A DNA stretch of 18,227 nucleotides. Source: an uncultured bacterium (GTDB lineage: Bacteria; Actinomycetota; Aquicultoria; SKW223; CALKMS01). A model generated the notes under the pieces. It saw only the letters and a list, made by a program, of their open reading frames with translations, ran no database searches and was not told the DNA's origin. A program made the translations under genes and the position numbers. The stretch is from positions 1 to 18,227 of the forward strand of contig CALKMS010000051.1 of the NCBI GenBank assembly GCA_938091145.1. The letters are read 5' to 3'. Below are positions 7,326 through 14,700 of the stretch, piece after piece (positions within the stretch are counted from its first letter, which is position 1; each line of letters begins with the position of its first letter).

Positions 7326-8366
7326 ATGAGGAAATTAGTGGCAAGTTTTGGTTTAAATCTGGTTTTTTTCTTTTCCGTTCTTTTCCCAGCTCAATCTGAA
7401 TCTCTTAGTTTAGTGTGGCCAGTTGAGGGTAGATTGGGGTTAAAGTTTGGTGAAAAGTATCAAGCAGGGGGCGAAGAAAAGACTCATCTTGGAGTCGATA
7501 TTTTGGCAGCCGAAGGAAGCGAGATTAAGAGTCCGGTGGATGGGGAAGTAAGCTTTGCGGGCCAAGTAGCTGGTCGCTTGGCGGTAACCATTGGTATCGA
7601 GGGCTATAAAGTCAGCCTTTCCCCTCTTCAAGAAATTTTGGTTTTAAAAGGCGAGAAGGTTGGAGCGGGAAAAGTAATTGGGAAACTGGCGGCTGAAGGC
7701 GACTACAGTTCCACTGAGCCGCATCTTCATCTTAGCTTACGTGACCCCAGTGGCAAATACCTCGATCCTTTACCTTTCTTTCTTCCATTGACTGAAAAAG
7801 AGCAGTTTCAAGAACACTCTCAGCCTCAAATTCAAGAGCAACCGGTTAGCAACCAAATTGTGGTTAATTTAGAGTTTGTTCCCGAAATAGTTGAGGTTCC
7901 GAATATAAATCAAGTGCCCGATCAGGCTGAAGTTAATCAGCTACCGAAGGGGATTCAAGAGGGCAGCTCTGCTTTAAAACCTGGCTTAAAACGGCCGTTA
8001 GATTCTCAGTTGTTATTGGGTCAAGAGAGTTTGCCTATTCAAGCGATGGTAAAGTTAAGGAGTTTTAAAAGAGCAAACTTGAAAAATGATTTGAGCTCAT
8101 TTTGTTCAAAACCGGGAGCGGGAATAAAAAATAAACACTTTTTTTCGGTCCACAGAGAGACTCAGCTCCAGCTGCACGGTTTGACAGAATTGGCTCAGTT
8201 TTCGAGTCTAACCAATCAGGCTCCATTGGTAAAATCGAAAGACAATATTAGTTTTAATTTGGACAATTTTTTATCTCTAGGTCAGTCTTTTTTACTTTTG
8301 TTTTTAGTTTATTTCTTGTTTTGCTTAGCAGAAAGGAAGTTCGAACCTGTGGCAGCAGTTGGCTGA
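7326..8366 (+). CDS. Secreted/membrane-anchored M23 (LytM-like) metallopeptidase-domain protein
   Basis: A 346-residue protein starting at ATG 7326 with an excellent Shine-Dalgarno GGAGGGG (7315-7321). Residues 1-23 form a signal peptide or N-terminal membrane segment (LNLVFFFSVLFPAQS). Residues about 30-154 are an M23/LytM domain. The zinc-ligand pattern is intact: H54 and D58 in THLGVD, and H133/H135 in EPHLHL, with PVDGEVSFAG and VLKGEKVGAGKVIGKL between them. M23 enzymes cut peptidoglycan cross-bridges or stems; some act as activators or scaffolds. Residues about 160-310 are a low-complexity Gln/Pro/Val linker with no recognised domain. A second membrane segment lies at about 316-333 (LSLGQSFLLLFLVYFLF) with a short positively charged tail start (AERK). 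A two-end-anchored or C-terminally anchored topology is inference. The gene is likely transcribed separately from ychF and ends just upstream of the rpsF promoter. Confidence 0.87.
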   Translation: MRKLVASFGLNLVFFFSVLFPAQSESLSLVWPVEGRLGLKFGEKYQAGGEEKTHLGVDILAAEGSEIKSPVDGEVSFAGQVAGRLAVTIGIEGYKVSLSPLQEILVLKGEKVGAGKVIGKLAAEGDYSSTEPHLHLSLRDPSGKYLDPLPFFLPLTEKEQFQEHSQPQIQEQPVSNQIVVNLEFVPEIVEVPNINQVPDQAEVNQLPKGIQEGSSALKPGLKRPLDSQLLLGQESLPIQAMVKLRSFKRANLKNDLSSFCSKPGAGIKNKHFFSVHRETQLQLHGLTELAQFSSLTNQAPLVKSKDNISFNLDNFLSLGQSFLLLFLVYFLFCLAERKFEPVAAVG

Positions 8367-8374
8367 GGCATAAG

Positions 8375-8403
8375 TTGTTAGAATTGATAGTTTCTGATAA
8401 AAT
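8375..8403 (+). promoter_or_regulatory. Promoter of the rpsF-ssb-rpsR operon
   Basis: TTGTTA at 8375-8380 and TAAAAT at 8398-8403 are separated by exactly 17 bp, and TG at 8395-8396 gives an extended -10. This is one of the two best promoter matches in the window. Expected transcription start is near 8410, leaving a leader of about 64 nt before rpsF. Confidence 0.7.
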
Positions 8404-8420
8404 GCAATTCCTGTGGTTTA

Positions 8421-8467
8421 TCCCTGCTCCCAAGCTCGATTGGGGGACGCTTAAGACCAGAGGGAGG
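8421..8467 (+). promoter_or_regulatory. Structured rpsF leader with possible Shine-Dalgarno sequestration
   Basis: CTCCCAA (8427-8433) pairs with TTGGGGG (8440-8446) as a 7-bp stem (one G-U) around a 6-nt loop. Outside it, TCCCT (8421-8425) is complementary to AGGGA (8461-8465), which is part of the rpsF Shine-Dalgarno AGGGAGG. The two helices are nested and compatible. rpsF operons of many bacteria carry an S6:S18-binding leader, but I could not see its conserved CCG-containing bulge here, so assignment to that motif is unproven. Confidence 0.35.
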
Positions 8468-8473
8468 TGTTTG

Positions 8474-8761
8474 ATGCGAAATTATGAGGTAATGTATATC
8501 CTCCATCCGGAAAGCTCGGAGGAGGAGATCAAGAAACTAATTGCTCGCTTTAAGGAAGTGGTGGAAAAGGGGGCGGGTGAAGTAATTGAAGTTAATCCTT
8601 GGGGCCGAAAGAAATTTGCTTATCCTATTGAAAAATTAACAGAAGGTTATTATGTAGTGATGAACTTCAAAAGCGAACCAAAGATAGCCAGTGAGCTTAG
8701 CCGTCAGCTAAAAATTAACGATAAAGTGGTTCGCCACTTGCTTGTTAGGGAGGAAGGATAA
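8474..8761 (+). CDS. rpsF: Small subunit ribosomal protein S6
   Basis: A 95-residue protein beginning MRNYEVMYILHPESSEEEIK, the characteristic S6 opening, with WGRKKFAYPIEKLTEGYYVVMNF in the centre and VVRHLLVREEG at the end. S6 binds 16S rRNA of the platform together with S18, which is encoded two genes downstream. ATG 8474 is chosen because AGGGAGG lies at 8461-8467 with ideal spacing and family alignment begins there. The frame stays open further upstream to 8321, but that part overlaps the M23 gene and has no S6 similarity. It is the first gene of the ribosomal protein run. Confidence 0.97.
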   Translation: MRNYEVMYILHPESSEEEIKKLIARFKEVVEKGAGEVIEVNPWGRKKFAYPIEKLTEGYYVVMNFKSEPKIASELSRQLKINDKVVRHLLVREEG

Positions 8762-8768
8762 GAGTGAG

Positions 8769-9179
8769 ATGAGTTTAAATCGGGTAGTTCTTATCGGTCG
8801 ATTAACTAAAGATCCTGAGCTTCGTTTCACTCCTGACGGTACACCAGTAACAACTCTGCGCTTAGCTGTTTCTCGTCCTTCATCTAAAGAAGGACAACCG
8901 GCGGCTGATTTCTTTAATGTCGTAGTTTGGCGAAAATTAGCAGAGCTTTGTTCAGAATACCTTGGGAAGGGGCGCCTAGTAGCAGTTGAGGGCCGACTTA
9001 GGCGACGCGAGTGGAAGACTGCTGAAGGTCAGCCCCGAAGCGATGTTGAAGTGGTAGCGACTAATGTTCAGTTTTTAGATCGCAAGGGCGAAGGCCCAGA
9101 GTTAAAAGAAATAGCTGAGGAAGAAAAAGAACCACTCGCTCCAGAAGAACTCGATATCGATGAAGAGATACCTTTTTAG
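8769..9179 (+). CDS. ssb: Single-stranded DNA-binding protein
   Basis: A 136-residue SSB. The OB-fold occupies about residues 4-106, with NRVVLIGRLTKDPELRFTPDG at the start, FFNVVVWRKLAEL in the middle and VEGRLRRREW towards the end. The short acidic tail finishes DEEIPF, the conserved C-terminal tip that docks replication and repair partners. It coats single-stranded DNA at forks, consistent with dnaB downstream. ATG 8769 is used, with AGGAAGGAT just upstream. A longer in-frame extension to 8742 would overlap rpsF and lacks similarity. It sits in the conserved slot between rpsF and rpsR, with a 7-bp gap after rpsF. Confidence 0.97.
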   Translation: MSLNRVVLIGRLTKDPELRFTPDGTPVTTLRLAVSRPSSKEGQPAADFFNVVVWRKLAELCSEYLGKGRLVAVEGRLRRREWKTAEGQPRSDVEVVATNVQFLDRKGEGPELKEIAEEEKEPLAPEELDIDEEIPF

Positions 9180-9193
9180 GGGGTTGGTTGTGA

Positions 9194-9439
9194 ATGGAAA
9201 AAGAGGCTAATTTTAGGTTCAGGAGGCGTCGCAAGTACTGCTATTTTTGCAAAGAAGGGATAAATTTTATTGACTACAAAGACGAGGAGCTTCTTAGGAA
9301 GTTTATTTCGGACCGAGCTAAAATTCGTTCCCGCAAAGCGACGGGAACCTGTGCCAAGCATCAGCGAAAGCTGGCAATCAGTATAAAACGGGCTCGGGAA
9401 ATGGCTCTTTTGCCATACGTTGTCCCCAAGCAACGGTAG
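9194..9439 (+). CDS. rpsR: Small subunit ribosomal protein S18
   Basis: An 81-residue protein typical in size for S18: RRRRKYCYFCKEG near the N-terminus, FISDRAKIRSRKATGTCAKHQRKLAISIKRAREMALLPYV in the core. C-x2-C in YCYFC plus the later C and H resemble the zinc-binding (C+) version of S18. ATG 9194 has AGGGGG (9178-9183) overlapping the end of ssb as its ribosome binding site. It forms a heterodimer with S6 on the 30S platform. The gene ends the first operon section; a 134-bp gap with a new promoter follows. Confidence 0.97.
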   Translation: MEKEANFRFRRRRKYCYFCKEGINFIDYKDEELLRKFISDRAKIRSRKATGTCAKHQRKLAISIKRAREMALLPYVVPKQR

Positions 9440-9504
9440 AAAAATTTCCAATTCTCAACTGTTTTTTAACTTCCTAACTGGTCTTAAAGGGTCAGAAAAT
9501 TATC

Positions 9505-9533
9505 TTGCCAAAGGCTTAAATTTTCAATAATAT
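9505..9533 (+). promoter_or_regulatory. Internal promoter before the GGDEF-like gene and rplI-dnaB-pur run
   Basis: TTGCCA at 9505-9510 and TAATAT at 9528-9533 are separated by 17 bp, a good sigma70-type match. It lies in the only sizeable gap of the right-hand run, so it probably supplies the downstream genes in addition to read-through from rpsF. No intrinsic terminator is visible after rpsR. Confidence 0.6.
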
Positions 9534-9573
9534 CAGGTTTGGCGGTAAAAATTTTTTTGAGGTAGATGGTAAG

Positions 9574-10128
9574 ATGGGACTGTTCCTTCTGGTTTTAGTT
9601 GTTGGATTAATAGTTATTCTGGTGATTATCTTGCGTGGCCAGAAAAAAAGCGGGGCGAAACCATCTCTTTCTTCAACTGAGATTGATCCTTATTTGTTGA
9701 TAGATAAGGAAACTAATCTCTATAATCGACGTTTTTTTCTTCGCCGTTTACAAGAAGAGATCCACCGCTTTCAGCGCTATCAGTCTCCTTTTTCTTTGGC
9801 GCTTTTAAAGCTTCCACCAGTAGTTGAAAGCTTGGACGAAGCACGTTTGAACTCTTTTTTGCGACGCGTGGCTTCGATTGTCGAAAAAGACATTCGTTTA
9901 ACTGATTTAGCTAGTCGTTATGATCGTGCTGGAATCGCCATTCTTTTCTCAATGACTGGCCGACTTTCGGCCGATGTCCCAATATTTCGTTTAAGAGAGA
10001 AGATTAACCAGCTCTTGCAGTCAGAAAATTTAGAAGGCGAATGTAGCTTTGTGGTGTTTGCTTATCCTGAGCAAGCTCAAAAAGTTGAAGAGTTTATAAC
10101 TAGACTTTCTCAAAGCGAGGAAAGTTGA
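9574..10128 (+). CDS. Small membrane protein with a catalytically degenerate GGDEF domain
   Basis: A 184-residue protein with one N-terminal membrane segment (residues about 3-20), a short linker, then a GGDEF-like fold from about residue 40. DKETNLYNRRFFLRRLQEEIHRF (44-66) is the standard opening of a GGDEF domain. Where the signature should be, the sequence reads RY-DRAGI-AILF (115-125): all of GGDEF is replaced while the flanking RY and AIL are kept. The domain is also short. It therefore cannot be a normal diguanylate cyclase; a binding, sensing or scaffolding role is inference. The position directly upstream of rplI-dnaB is where Firmicutes carry gdpP, whose own GGDEF domain is degenerate, but the PAS and DHH-DHHA1 parts of GdpP are absent here. 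ATG 9574 follows GAGGT at 9560-9564. It overlaps rplI by 4 bp. Confidence 0.8.
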   Translation: MGLFLLVLVVGLIVILVIILRGQKKSGAKPSLSSTEIDPYLLIDKETNLYNRRFFLRRLQEEIHRFQRYQSPFSLALLKLPPVVESLDEARLNSFLRRVASIVEKDIRLTDLASRYDRAGIAILFSMTGRLSADVPIFRLREKINQLLQSENLEGECSFVVFAYPEQAQKVEEFITRLSQSEES

Positions 10129-10583
10129 AAAAAGTAAAAGTTTTACTCCTCAAAGAAACACCAGGGTTGGGGAAAGAAGGAGAAATTAAAGAAGTGAGTC
10201 GTGGTTACGCTGAAAACTTCCTCTTTCCTCAAGGTCTAGCGCGGTTACTCGACGAGGAGGTTGCCAATATCATCCAAACAAGATTATGGAAAGAAAGAGT
10301 TCAACGAGAGAGAAAACAAAAGGAAGCGGAGGAGATAAAAAAGATAATTGAAAATAGTGTTGTAGTGGTTAAGGCAAAAGCAGGAAAAGAAGGAAAAATT
10401 TTTGGTTCGGTTACCGCAAAAGATTTAGCAGAGGCTATTTTGAAGCAGCTGAGTATTAAAATTGATAAAAGAGAAATCGAGTTAAAAGAAAACATAAAAA
10501 GATTAGGCAGTTATCCTTATTTAATTAGACTTTTCGGAGGTTTAAAAGCACAGGGGAAGGTAGTGGTTGAAGAAGATGTCTAA
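10125..10583 (+). CDS. rplI: Large subunit ribosomal protein L9
   Basis: A 152-residue protein with the L9 N-terminal RNA-binding domain: MKKVKVLLLKETPGLGKEGE, then SRGYAENFLFPQGLA. A long charged central helix follows (about 50-80), then the C-terminal domain with GKIFGSVTAKDLAEAI. L9 binds 23S rRNA at the base of the L1 stalk and affects frame maintenance. The start is TTG 10125, sharing TTGA with the preceding stop (4-bp overlap), with GAGGAAAG as ribosome binding site; translation is probably coupled. Its stop overlaps dnaB by 8 bp. Confidence 0.96.
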   Translation: MKKVKVLLLKETPGLGKEGEIKEVSRGYAENFLFPQGLARLLDEEVANIIQTRLWKERVQRERKQKEAEEIKKIIENSVVVVKAKAGKEGKIFGSVTAKDLAEAILKQLSIKIDKREIELKENIKRLGSYPYLIRLFGGLKAQGKVVVEEDV

Positions 10584-12000
10584 GGAGCAAATATTTTCTG
10601 AACCTGTTGATTTGGAGCGGGTGCCACCCCATGATGATGACGCGGAAGCTTCTTTGTTGGGATCAATGTTGCTTTCTTCTGATGTTATTCCTGATGTTCT
10701 TGAGATTGTTTCTTCTGATTCTTTTTACCGCGAAGCTCACCGGCGAATTTTTCGCTCTATCCAAGATCTTTATCTCAAGGGCGAAGCGGTTGATTATATA
10801 ACGGTGGCTGCCCGATTGAAAAACAAAGGCGAATTGGAAAGCATTGGAGGAAGGGAGTACCTTCTTTATTTGGCTTCGGTGGTTCCCACTGCTGCCAATG
10901 CTCTTCAATACGCTCAAATTGTTGAAAGACATGCAGTTTTGAGGTCTCTTCTTCAAGCGGCAACTGAAATAGCTCAGATAGCTTATCAAGGCGGTGAAGA
11001 TGTTAATGCAATTTTAGATAAGGTTGAAAGCATTATTTTCAGCATTGCTAAAAAGAAAGTTTCGGAAAAGTTTATGGCGATGTCAGATTTGGTTAGAGAA
11101 GTTTATGAGATGATTGAGAATGTTTACCACAGGGATCATAAAGTCACTGGGTTGGAAACAGGCTTTCCCCAACTTGATGAATTGACTTCTGGTTTTCATC
11201 CTTCTGATTTAATTATTGTTGCTGCTCGGCCGGGAATGGGGAAAACGTCTTTTGTTTTAAACATTGCTCAACATGTCGCTATAAAACTTAAAAAGCCCGT
11301 GGCTATTTTTTCTCTGGAGATGTCCCGTCATCAACTTGCCCAAAGGCTTCTTTGTTCAGAAGGAGGGGTTGATGCTAATAAGCTAAAGACAGGTCGAATG
11401 AGTGATATTGATTGGAGAAAGCTTTTAAAGGCAGCGGGATCTCTATCTGAAGCTCCAATTTTTATTGACGACACTCCGAGTATTACTTTTCTTGAGCTAA
11501 AGGCAAAAGCTCGTCGTCTGGCTCGACAGGTGGGAAACTTAAGCTTACTAATTGTTGACTATTTGCAGTTGATGCAAGGGAATACTCGAGCTGAAAACCG
11601 ACAACAAGAAATTTCCGAGATATCTCGAGCCTTGAAGATTCTTGGCCGTGAACTTAATGTTCCAGTAGTTGCTGTTTCGCAACTTTCCCGGGCAGTGGAG
11701 CAGCGAAGAGAAAGCAAGAAGCCGGTTTTATCTGATTTAAGGGAGTCTGGAGCTTTAGAGCAAGATGCTGATCTCGTAATATTTATTTATCGCGAAGACT
11801 ACTATAAACAAGAAAAAAGCGCCAGCGAGAAAGATGTTAAGAGGACAGAGATAATTGTGGCAAAGCAACGAAATGGGCCTGTGGGAACGGTCGAGCTTGG
11901 TTTTAAACCAAAGTATGTGAAGTTTGTAAACTTGGAAAAAAGGCATCTAGAAGACGATGTATATTCTGAAGGCCAAAATGGCTTTCTTGACGTAAATTAA
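10576..12000 (+). CDS. dnaB: Replicative DNA helicase DnaB
   Basis: A 474-residue DnaB of normal length. The N-terminal domain (about 15-118) opens PPHDDDAEASLLGSMLL, then a linker leads to the RecA-like helicase domain starting near TGLETGFPQLDELTSGF (191-207). Walker A is ARPGMGKTS (217-225), Walker B LLIVDYLQLM (324-333), and KQRNGPVGTVEL (430-441) includes the arginine-finger region. DLRESGALEQDADLVIF is conserved. No intein is present: the common insertion sites are uninterrupted. It unwinds DNA at the fork as a hexamer, working with SSB encoded upstream. ATG 10576 is preferred; TTG 10567 is an in-frame alternative. It overlaps rplI by 8 bp. Confidence 0.98.
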   Translation: MSKEQIFSEPVDLERVPPHDDDAEASLLGSMLLSSDVIPDVLEIVSSDSFYREAHRRIFRSIQDLYLKGEAVDYITVAARLKNKGELESIGGREYLLYLASVVPTAANALQYAQIVERHAVLRSLLQAATEIAQIAYQGGEDVNAILDKVESIIFSIAKKKVSEKFMAMSDLVREVYEMIENVYHRDHKVTGLETGFPQLDELTSGFHPSDLIIVAARPGMGKTSFVLNIAQHVAIKLKKPVAIFSLEMSRHQLAQRLLCSEGGVDANKLKTGRMSDIDWRKLLKAAGSLSEAPIFIDDTPSITFLELKAKARRLARQVGNLSLLIVDYLQLMQGNTRAENRQQEISEISRALKILGRELNVPVVAVSQLSRAVEQRRESKKPVLSDLRESGALEQDADLVIFIYREDYYKQEKSASEKDVKRTEIIVAKQRNGPVGTVELGFKPKYVKFVNLEKRHLEDDVYSEGQNGFLDVN

Positions 12001-13389
12001 ATGGCAAAAGCCGGAAAAGTTTACGACGTTATTGTAGTTGGAGCAGGGCCAGCGGGTATTTTCTGCACGCTAAATTTAGTGAAAAAGGGTCTAAAAGTTC
12101 TTTTGGTAGAAAAAGGCAAACCTTTACCTCAAAGAGTTTGCCCCGCTCCAGCCGCTCCCTGTTTGATGTGCGCCACTTGTTCAATAACTTCCGGTTGGGG
12201 AGGGGCAGGGGCTTTTAGTGATGGAAAGTTAACTTTTTCTTCTCAAGTTGGTGGCTGGCTGAATAGCTTTTTTACTGATAAAGAACTGGAAAAAGTAATA
12301 GAAGAAGTAGTCGAAACTTTTTCTGAGTTTGGGGCTCCGCCGGGGCGAGTTTTTGGGAGCAATCTTGAGGCTATTGAAGAATTAAAGAGGAAAGCTATAA
12401 TGGCTGATTTGGTTTTAGTCCCTACCCAAATTAAACATTTAGGAACTGAGAACTGCTCAAAAGTTTTGGAGTCAATGTTTGCGTATCTAAAAAACCAGGC
12501 TGAAATCCTCTTTAATTTAGAAGTAAAATCACTGATAGTGGAAAGTGGAGAAGTTAAAGGGGTTATAACCAATAGAGGCATTTTCCAAAGCCGAATAGTT
12601 GTTTTAGCTCCGGGGCGGACGGGGGCTGATTGGTTGCGAAGAGAAGCTAACCGCCTGAGTCTTACTTTAACTCAGAACAATGTTGACTTGGGGGTTCGGG
12701 TTGAAGTACCAGCTCCCATTTTGGAACCGCTTACTGAACCTCTTTATGAAGCTAAGCTTCTCTACTTTTCTCGTCCGTTTGAGGATCGAGTAAGAACTTT
12801 TTGCATGAATCCTTACGGTGAAGTGATAAGAGAAGTTTACGAAGATGTAATAACTGTAAACGGCCACTCTTTTGCTGGTAAAAAGAGCGAAAACACAAAT
12901 TTTGCCATTTTGATTTCCACCAACTTTACTCAACCCTTTAAAGAGCCAATCGCTTATGGTAAATACATAGCTCGTTTGGCCAATCTTTTGGGGGAAGGCA
13001 TTATCCTCCAGCGACTCGGTGATTTAATTCAGGGAAGAAGGTCTACTTGGGAAAGAGTCGGAAGGAGTGTGGTCAAACCAAGTTTGCGAACTGTTACCCC
13101 AGGCGATCTCTCTTTTGCTTTACCATATCGATATTTAGTTGATGCTCTTGAAATGCTGAAGGCTTTAGACAAGTTAGCCCCCGGGGTTTATTCACCTCAT
13201 ACTCTTCTTTATGGAGTGGAGGTTAAATTTTACTCTTCTCGACTCAAGCTAAATAAGAATTTGGAAACAGAAGTCAAAAATCTCTTTGCCGCTGGAGACG
13301 GGGCGGGGATAACTCGAGGATTAGCTCAGGCGGCTGCTTCTGGTATACTTGTAGCTCGGTCAGTTTTAAAAGAGTTTAAGGCCGTTTGA
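12001..13389 (+). CDS. FAD-dependent dehydrogenase, COG2509-like
   Basis: A 462-residue flavoprotein. It opens with a Rossmann dinucleotide-binding motif, VIVVGAGPAG (10-19), and EKG at the second strand for the FAD ribose. A cysteine cluster C47, C54, C57, C60 (CPAPAAPCLMCATC) precedes GWGGAGAFSDGKL (65-77), a hallmark of this uncharacterised dehydrogenase family. Near the C-terminus LFAAGDGAGITRGLAQAAAS is the second FAD-contact motif. The substrate and electron partner are unknown. The cysteines could be metal- or Fe-S-binding, which is inference. The ATG follows the dnaB stop with no gap and no visible Shine-Dalgarno, suggesting coupling. It is inserted between dnaB and purA, genes that are neighbours in some Firmicutes. 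Confidence 0.85.
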   Translation: MAKAGKVYDVIVVGAGPAGIFCTLNLVKKGLKVLLVEKGKPLPQRVCPAPAAPCLMCATCSITSGWGGAGAFSDGKLTFSSQVGGWLNSFFTDKELEKVIEEVVETFSEFGAPPGRVFGSNLEAIEELKRKAIMADLVLVPTQIKHLGTENCSKVLESMFAYLKNQAEILFNLEVKSLIVESGEVKGVITNRGIFQSRIVVLAPGRTGADWLRREANRLSLTLTQNNVDLGVRVEVPAPILEPLTEPLYEAKLLYFSRPFEDRVRTFCMNPYGEVIREVYEDVITVNGHSFAGKKSENTNFAILISTNFTQPFKEPIAYGKYIARLANLLGEGIILQRLGDLIQGRRSTWERVGRSVVKPSLRTVTPGDLSFALPYRYLVDALEMLKALDKLAPGVYSPHTLLYGVEVKFYSSRLKLNKNLETEVKNLFAAGDGAGITRGLAQAAASGILVARSVLKEFKAV

Positions 13390-13401
13390 AGGGAGGCTTT
13401 C

Positions 13402-14700
13402 TTGCCGGGAATTGTAATTGTTGGGACCCAATGGGGCGATGAGGGGAAAGGAAAGATTGTGGACGCCCTTTCAAGTCAGGTAGACATGGTTGTTCGTTAT
13501 CAGGGTGGTAACAATGCAGGCCACACAGTGGTGCTGGGCAAAGAAGTTTTTAAATTTCATCTTTTACCTTCGGGGGTTATCTATCCACATGTTGTTCCGG
13601 TTATTGCTGCTGGGGTGGTGGTTGATCTTGAAGTCCTTTTTAGAGAAATTGATGAACTGGAGAGGCGCGGTTACTCCGCTGAGAAGTTAGTGATCTCCGG
13701 CAATGCTCATTTAGTTATGCCTTACCATCGGAAATTTGATGCTCTTTCGGAGAAAAAATTAGGCAAACAGGCTATCGGTACCACCCGACGGGGTATAGGG
13801 CCAACCTACGCTGATAAAGCAGCTCGGATTGGCATCAGGGTTCAAGATTTACTGGACGAGAAAATATTCTGCCAGAAGTTAGAAGCAGCCTTAAAGGAGA
13901 AAAATCGCATTTTAACAAAGGTTTATGGGGAAAAACCTTTCTCTGTTGAGGAAATCGTTGAAAGTTTTTTTCAGTATCGGGATAAGATAGAAAAACGGGT
14001 TGTTGATAGCTCATTATTGATAAATCAGTATTTGGATGAGGGGAAAACAGTTCTTTTCGAAAGCGCTCAGGGCACATTTCTTGATCTGGATTATGGAACT
14101 TATCCATTTGTTACTTCTTCAAATCCAATTGCTGGGGGAGCTTGTGTAGGAGCCGGGGTTCCCCCTAAAAAAATCAACAAAATTATTGGGATTACAAAAG
14201 CATATGTTACTCGGGTGGGCAGCGGGCCTTTCCCGACTGAAGATTTTGGACCCGAAGGGGAAACTTTAGCTCGGTTAGGAATGGAGTATGGAACTACCAC
14301 TGGCCGCAAGAGACGTTGTGGCTGGTTGGATATTGTTTTGCTTAAATATGCGGCGATGTTAAATGGTTTAGATTTTATTGCTTTAACAAAACTTGATGTG
14401 CTTTCAGCTTTTGAGAAAATTAAAATATGCGTCGCTTATGAATATCAGGGGAAAACTTACGAAGTTTACCCCTTGCATCAGTCAGTTCTTCACAAGTGTC
14501 GTCCAATTTATGAAGAGATTGATGGTTGGCAAGAAGATATAAGTAAAATCAAGCAGTTTGACAAGTTGCCCAAAAAGGCAAGGGATTATGTAAAGAGGAT
14601 TGAAAAGTTGGTTGGTATTCCGGTGGTTGCGGTTTCGGTAGGACAGGAAAGACAACAGATTTTGCTTCCTTATGGCAAAATTAATTTATGGGAGGAATAA
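13402..14700 (+). CDS. purA: Adenylosuccinate synthetase
   Basis: A 432-residue enzyme making adenylosuccinate from IMP, aspartate and GTP, the first committed step to AMP. The P-loop is WGDEGKGK (11-18) with catalytic Asp13 in the family position; NNAGHT (37-42) contains the catalytic histidine. IGTTRRGIGPTY (125-136), GSGPFPTE and TTTGRKRRCGW (298-308) are conserved, and the C-terminal SVGQERQQILL is typical. The start is TTG 13402 with GGGAGG (13390-13395) as ribosome binding site; no ATG lies close by and family alignment begins at PGIVIVGTQWG. The product is the substrate of purB, three genes downstream. Its stop overlaps the purD start (TAATG). Confidence 0.98.
   Translation: MPGIVIVGTQWGDEGKGKIVDALSSQVDMVVRYQGGNNAGHTVVLGKEVFKFHLLPSGVIYPHVVPVIAAGVVVDLEVLFREIDELERRGYSAEKLVISGNAHLVMPYHRKFDALSEKKLGKQAIGTTRRGIGPTYADKAARIGIRVQDLLDEKIFCQKLEAALKEKNRILTKVYGEKPFSVEEIVESFFQYRDKIEKRVVDSSLLINQYLDEGKTVLFESAQGTFLDLDYGTYPFVTSSNPIAGGACVGAGVPPKKINKIIGITKAYVTRVGSGPFPTEDFGPEGETLARLGMEYGTTTGRKRRCGWLDIVLLKYAAMLNGLDFIALTKLDVLSAFEKIKICVAYEYQGKTYEVYPLHQSVLHKCRPIYEEIDGWQEDISKIKQFDKLPKKARDYVKRIEKLVGIPVVAVSVGQERQQILLPYGKINLWEE

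Noticed and set aside
8339..8347. GTTCGAACC resembling a tRNA T-arm
   Set aside because: It lies in the coding end of the M23 gene, and no matching acceptor, D or anticodon stems could be built on either strand.
10576..12000. Intein in DnaB
   Set aside because: The helicase motifs are uninterrupted and the total length of 474 residues is normal.
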